From Sphingomonadaceae bacterium (GTDB lineage: Bacteria; Pseudomonadota; Alphaproteobacteria; Sphingomonadales; Sphingomonadaceae): a stretch of DNA of 64,000 nt. The stretch lies in contig JASBUR010000037.1 in NCBI GenBank assembly GCA_030147805.1, positions 116,773-180,772 of the forward strand. Direction: 5' to 3'. How positions within the stretch are numbered: the first letter of the stretch is position 1; every line of letters begins with the position of its first letter. The notes under the pieces were generated by a model, which saw only the letters and a program-made list of their open reading frames with translations, had not been told where the DNA came from and ran no database searches. Shown here piece by piece: positions 61,323 through 64,000 of this stretch. A program made the position numbers and the translations under genes.

Positions 61323-62258
61323 CTATTCGGCCGCTTCCATCAACGGCGCGCCCCACAGATGGCGGCGGTAGCGCGCGAAGCAGCGCGCACCGCAACTGAG
61401 CCGCATCAGCGCACCCTCGGCGATGAAGCGTGCGCTCTCGGGGCGCTCGGCAACCAGCGGCCACAGTACTTCGCTGTTCCAGTCCTTCGAATGCTTGACG
61501 TCGAGCACCGCATGGAGGTCGAAATACATCCGCTCCTTGTTGCTGAAGCCGAGGCGCCGCAGCCCCTGCGCGACCAGCTTCGTCCGGCCGGGCGCGGTCA
61601 GCTCGACGACCCCGAGCGCGCCGACCGAGTGATAGGCGTAGCGGCGCGTCGTCGCGAAGGCGACCATCGTGTTGGCGAGCGCCAGGCTTTCCCAGGCGGT
61701 CGCCTCGATCGTCGGACGAATCTGCAGCGTCTGCGCCAGCGCGTCGAGCATCGGGCCATGCATGCCCTTGAGGTTGCCGCGACCCATCTCGTCCCAGTAA
61801 TTGTTCGCCAGCTCCATCTTGGCGCGCGGCGGCATCTTGATCTGCGTCATCGCCACGAGATCGTCGAAGCCCGCTTCGCCGGCCACCTCCTGCGTGATGA
61901 ACCATTTGATCTCGTCGCGGCGTGCCTCCTCGGCGAGCCACGGGAACAGCGCGTCGCCCTGGCCGGGGCCGTTCTCGTTCAGCGCCTCGAACCAGGCCAC
62001 GAAGCCGTCGGGATCGGTCGGCGCCTCGGCGGCCCAGTCGGCGATCGCGGCGCGCTCGGACTCGATCCACGCGCCCTCAGCCTGGCGCATCTCGAGTTCC
62101 TGCGCGATGTCGTCCTGCCAGTCGTCGTGCGGCATCGCCACCGCGAGCCGGTGACGGTTGAAGTAGGAGAGGCGCCGGTGAAAGGCCGCCGGATCGGCGG
62201 CGTGGAGCGTGACTCCGCGCTCGCCGGCGGCGGGGCGGTCGATGATCTGACGCAGCAT
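61323..62258 (-). CDS. Iron-containing redox enzyme family protein (haem-oxygenase-like fold)
   Basis: 311 residues. DEIKWFITQEVAGEAGFDDL, KMELANNYWDEMGRGNLKGM and FDLHAVLDVKHSKDW supply repeated Glu/His positions of the haem-oxygenase-like di-iron oxidase (HDO) group. Soluble. A CRGARCFARYRRHLW-like C-terminus has two Cys. Driven by an exact EcfG-type promoter, so probably a stress-induced oxidase. Substrate unknown. Confidence 0.75.
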   Translation of the reverse strand: MLRQIIDRPAAGERGVTLHAADPAAFHRRLSYFNRHRLAVAMPHDDWQDDIAQELEMRQAEGAWIESERAAIADWAAEAPTDPDGFVAWFEALNENGPGQGDALFPWLAEEARRDEIKWFITQEVAGEAGFDDLVAMTQIKMPPRAKMELANNYWDEMGRGNLKGMHGPMLDALAQTLQIRPTIEATAWESLALANTMVAFATTRRYAYHSVGALGVVELTAPGRTKLVAQGLRRLGFSNKERMYFDLHAVLDVKHSKDWNSEVLWPLVAERPESARFIAEGALMRLSCGARCFARYRRHLWGAPLMEAAE

Positions 62259-62308
62259 GTGGGCACCTTGCTCGCTTGATCGGGGTGCGAACCCCGTTTG
62301 GGCGATTC

Positions 62309-62333
62309 AACGGAGGGGCCCGCTTACGGTTCC
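62309..62333 (-). promoter_or_regulatory. EcfG-type promoter of the redox enzyme gene
   Basis: Minus strand GGAAC (62333-62329), 16-base spacer, CGTT (62312-62309), 51 bases before the ATG at 62258; AAGGTG serves as the ribosome site. Confidence 0.7.
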
Positions 62334-62394
62334 CCGCGTTGACGGCGAGGCCGCCAGTGTACGATAGCGCACCAACGCGGTCGAAGCGGCAGCG

Positions 62395-63075
62395 CTACAG
62401 CTCGATGAGCTTGTCGGGCAGCTCGTTGGGATTGTGCGCGCGCGGCGGGAAATGCTCGGCGAGCACCGCGCCGGCGATGCCGATCGCCGCGACGAAGCCG
62501 TCGGTGGCCTTGCCCGCCTTGATCCCCTCGACGAGCGCGATGATCGTATCGCCCCAGAGTTCGGGAGCGACCTTCGCGTAGATGCCCTCGTCGGCGATCA
62601 CCTCGGCGACATGGTCGGCCAGCGAGACGTAGAGCAGCACGCCGGTGCGCTCGGCGGTGACGTGCAATCCCTTTGACAGGAACTGCTTCATCGCCTCGGC
62701 ATGCACGCGCTCGCGGCGCATCTTCCTGGGCGTCAGCCACAGGTTGAGCGGCGTGAACCAGGTCAGCGCCAGGACGGCGAGGAACAGCAGGTCCTGGATC
62801 GCGACGAAGGCGCTGATGCCGCGCAGCATCTCGAAACGGTCGCCGCCGATGTGCCAGTCGCCGCCGCCGAACGGCAGCAGCCGCAGCGGATCGAGCCCGA
62901 CCGCGACCCCGATCAACGGAACGATCAGCGCGACCGTCGCCGCGGCGCCGAGCGCGACGGCGCCATTCTTCGACACCTCGTCGGTGACGATCGCGAAGAT
63001 CTCGCCCGAGGTCCGAGTTTCGGCCTCGGCGATCGCCGCCGCGATGCGCGCATGTTCTTCGGGCGTGAACAGCAT
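62395..63075 (-). CDS. TPM-domain membrane protein (DUF1517-like)
   Basis: 226 residues from ATG 63075. HARIAAAIAEAETRTSGEIF opens a TPM_phosphatase-like domain; two membrane helices lie at about 45-60 and 90-115. RTGVLLYVSLADHVAEVIAD and GIYAKVAPELWG are typical of the second YgcG-type gene. Its start overlaps the stop of the upstream partner (TGATG). Confidence 0.85.
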   Translation of the reverse strand: MLFTPEEHARIAAAIAEAETRTSGEIFAIVTDEVSKNGAVALGAAATVALIVPLIGVAVGLDPLRLLPFGGGDWHIGGDRFEMLRGISAFVAIQDLLFLAVLALTWFTPLNLWLTPRKMRRERVHAEAMKQFLSKGLHVTAERTGVLLYVSLADHVAEVIADEGIYAKVAPELWGDTIIALVEGIKAGKATDGFVAAIGIAGAVLAEHFPPRAHNPNELPDKLIEL

Positions 63076-63971
63076 CACCAGCCTCCCGAGGCGCCGCCGC
63101 CCCCGAACGAGCCGCCGCCGCCGCCGAAACCGCCGCCGCCGAAGCCACCGCCCCCGCCACCCCAGCCGCCGCCGCGCGACGAACGGCTGTTGAGTGCGGC
63201 GCTCGCGACGCCCCACAGCACTGCCTCGGCGACGCCGCTCGACCGGCGATAGCGCCGGCCGCTGCGGCGGCTGAAGAAGGCCGGGACCATCCAGAACAGG
63301 ATGAAGATGATCCAGAAGATCGAACCGATGCCGAAGCCGTCGCCGCCGTCCTCGGCGGCACGCGCCGCCACGGCCTCGGCCGCGGCGATATTGGCGCGCG
63401 CCTCGTCGGCGGGCAGCTGCAGCTGCGCGACGATCGCGTCGACTCCCGCCGCGACGCCGCGCGGCATGTCGCCCTCGCGGAACGCGGGCAGGATGTTGCG
63501 CTGGATGATGAGGCTCGACAGCGCGTCGGTCAGCACCGGCTCGAGCCCGTAGCCGACCTCGACGCGCACGCGGCGCTCGTTGGGCGCGACGATCAGCAGC
63601 GCGCCATTGTCTTCCTCGCTCTGCCCGATGCCCCAGGCGCGGCCGAGCTGATAGCCGTAGTCGGCGATGTCCATGCCATCGAGGTCGGGGACGGTCGCGA
63701 CGACCAGCTGCCGCGTCGTGCTCGCTTCGAGCGCGGCGAGCTTGGCCTCGATCGAAATCTCCGCCTCGGGGGGCAGGATGTTCGCGGCGTCGACGACGCG
63801 GCCGGTGAGGTTGGGAAAGGTGGGAGCGGCAAACGCCGGGGTGGCGAGGAGGGCCAGCACAAGCAGGAACAGCGAGAGCCACCCTCTCCCCGCCGGGGAG
63901 AGGGCAGGGAGAGGGGTGCCGGCGCGCGCAACGCTCGCTGCGCTCGCGGGGGCCCCGCCCCCCCCCACCAC
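63075..63971 (-). CDS. TPM-domain protein, YgcG family, with Gly-rich C-terminus
   Basis: Up to 298 residues; the start is uncertain because the far end lies in low-complexity DNA. A signal peptide (LSLFLLVLALLATPAFAA) precedes the TPM domain (NILPPEAEISIEAKLAALEA), then a membrane helix IFWIIFILFWMVPAFFS and a Gly/Ser-rich tail (GGGGGFGGGGFGGGGGSFGG). Usually partnered with a LemA protein, expected just beyond the window edge. Confidence 0.82.
   Translation of the reverse strand: MVGGGGAPASAASVARAGTPLPALSPAGRGWLSLFLLVLALLATPAFAAPTFPNLTGRVVDAANILPPEAEISIEAKLAALEASTTRQLVVATVPDLDGMDIADYGYQLGRAWGIGQSEEDNGALLIVAPNERRVRVEVGYGLEPVLTDALSSLIIQRNILPAFREGDMPRGVAAGVDAIVAQLQLPADEARANIAAAEAVAARAAEDGGDGFGIGSIFWIIFILFWMVPAFFSRRSGRRYRRSSGVAEAVLWGVASAALNSRSSRGGGWGGGGGGFGGGGFGGGGGSFGGGGASGGW
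63880..63960. repeat. CCCTCTCC-type palindrome and G+C-rich repeat near the window edge
   Basis: CCCTCTCCCCGCC...GGGGAGAGGG occurs at 63880-63902, followed by further CT-rich dyads. Same type as at 21589, 24820 and 25821. Confidence 0.4.
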
Positions 63972-64000
63972 CCCCCGCCCGCCGGGGGCGGGGCGCGCCC

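Overview
The window is about 69% G+C by impression and dense with short intergenic gaps. It reads as the chromosome of an alphaproteobacterium of the Sphingomonas type. The pointers are the many NAD(P) and stress genes, a DUF6481 protein, a csp-infA pair, a BLUF protein, TonB-dependent uptake, and several EcfG-type (GGAAC-N16/17-CGTT) general-stress promoters. This is an inference from gene content; no rRNA is present to confirm it.

Layout. 1-10.6 kb: chromosomal genes, including an NYN/LOTUS protein cut by the window edge, an acetylpolyamine amidohydrolase-like enzyme, small DUF proteins, a degenerate PAP2 membrane protein, an FMN reductase, a dienelactone hydrolase, a divergent LysR/SDR pair, an S33 hydrolase with a Tat-like leader, a GAF/HWE-type histidine kinase, a candidate stress sRNA and tRNA-Arg(CCT). 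10.7-28.2 kb: a long minus-strand cluster of tailed-phage virion genes, transcribed right to left: two unknown proteins, DUF2213 protease/scaffold, DUF2190 cement, DUF2184 capsid, connectors, DUF3168, tail tube, two tail chaperones with a probable -1 frameshift, tape measure, baseplate proteins, NlpC/P60-like peptidase, tail tip with collagen repeats, and a putative holin/lysin set. No terminase, portal, integrase, repressor or replication gene is visible. Ordinary host-like genes (porin-like protein, CsbD, cytochrome c, lipoprotein, an opposite-strand exported protein) sit among the virion genes. The cluster looks domesticated (GTA-like or defective). It carries six copies of a shared bipartite promoter-like element not found elsewhere in the window.

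28.2-43.4 kb: AraC/SDR, MerR/CDF metal efflux, a second C-rich-loop sRNA locus, ilvE, YbaK-type deacylase, secreted amidohydrolase, peroxiredoxin, GH1-like glycosidase, mscL, arfB, chemoreceptor, SulP transporter. 43.5-52.4 kb: YflT-type stress protein with four 18-residue repeats, M20 peptidase, lipid kinase-like protein, DUF4402 protein, LytTR regulator, glutathione peroxidase, BLUF photoreceptor, L,D-transpeptidase, small exported protein. 52.4-64 kb: TonB-dependent receptor, GNAT, response regulators, a run of very small stress/cold-type proteins, csp-infA, a kinase/LuxR pair, an ABA4-like membrane protein, a haem-oxygenase-like-fold redox protein and two TPM-domain proteins.

Two regulatory layers tie the window together. 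One is an EcfG-type stress regulon reaching csbD, a small exported protein, a redox protein, a 41-residue ORF next to the lysin, and three candidate sRNAs. Two of those sRNAs are related in sequence and present C-rich hairpin loops like the alphaproteobacterial GsrN/cuckoo-type RNAs. The other is the phage-cluster promoter element. The two meet head to head at 12.27-12.33 kb. All promoter and sRNA calls are sequence readings made by eye and have no experimental support here.
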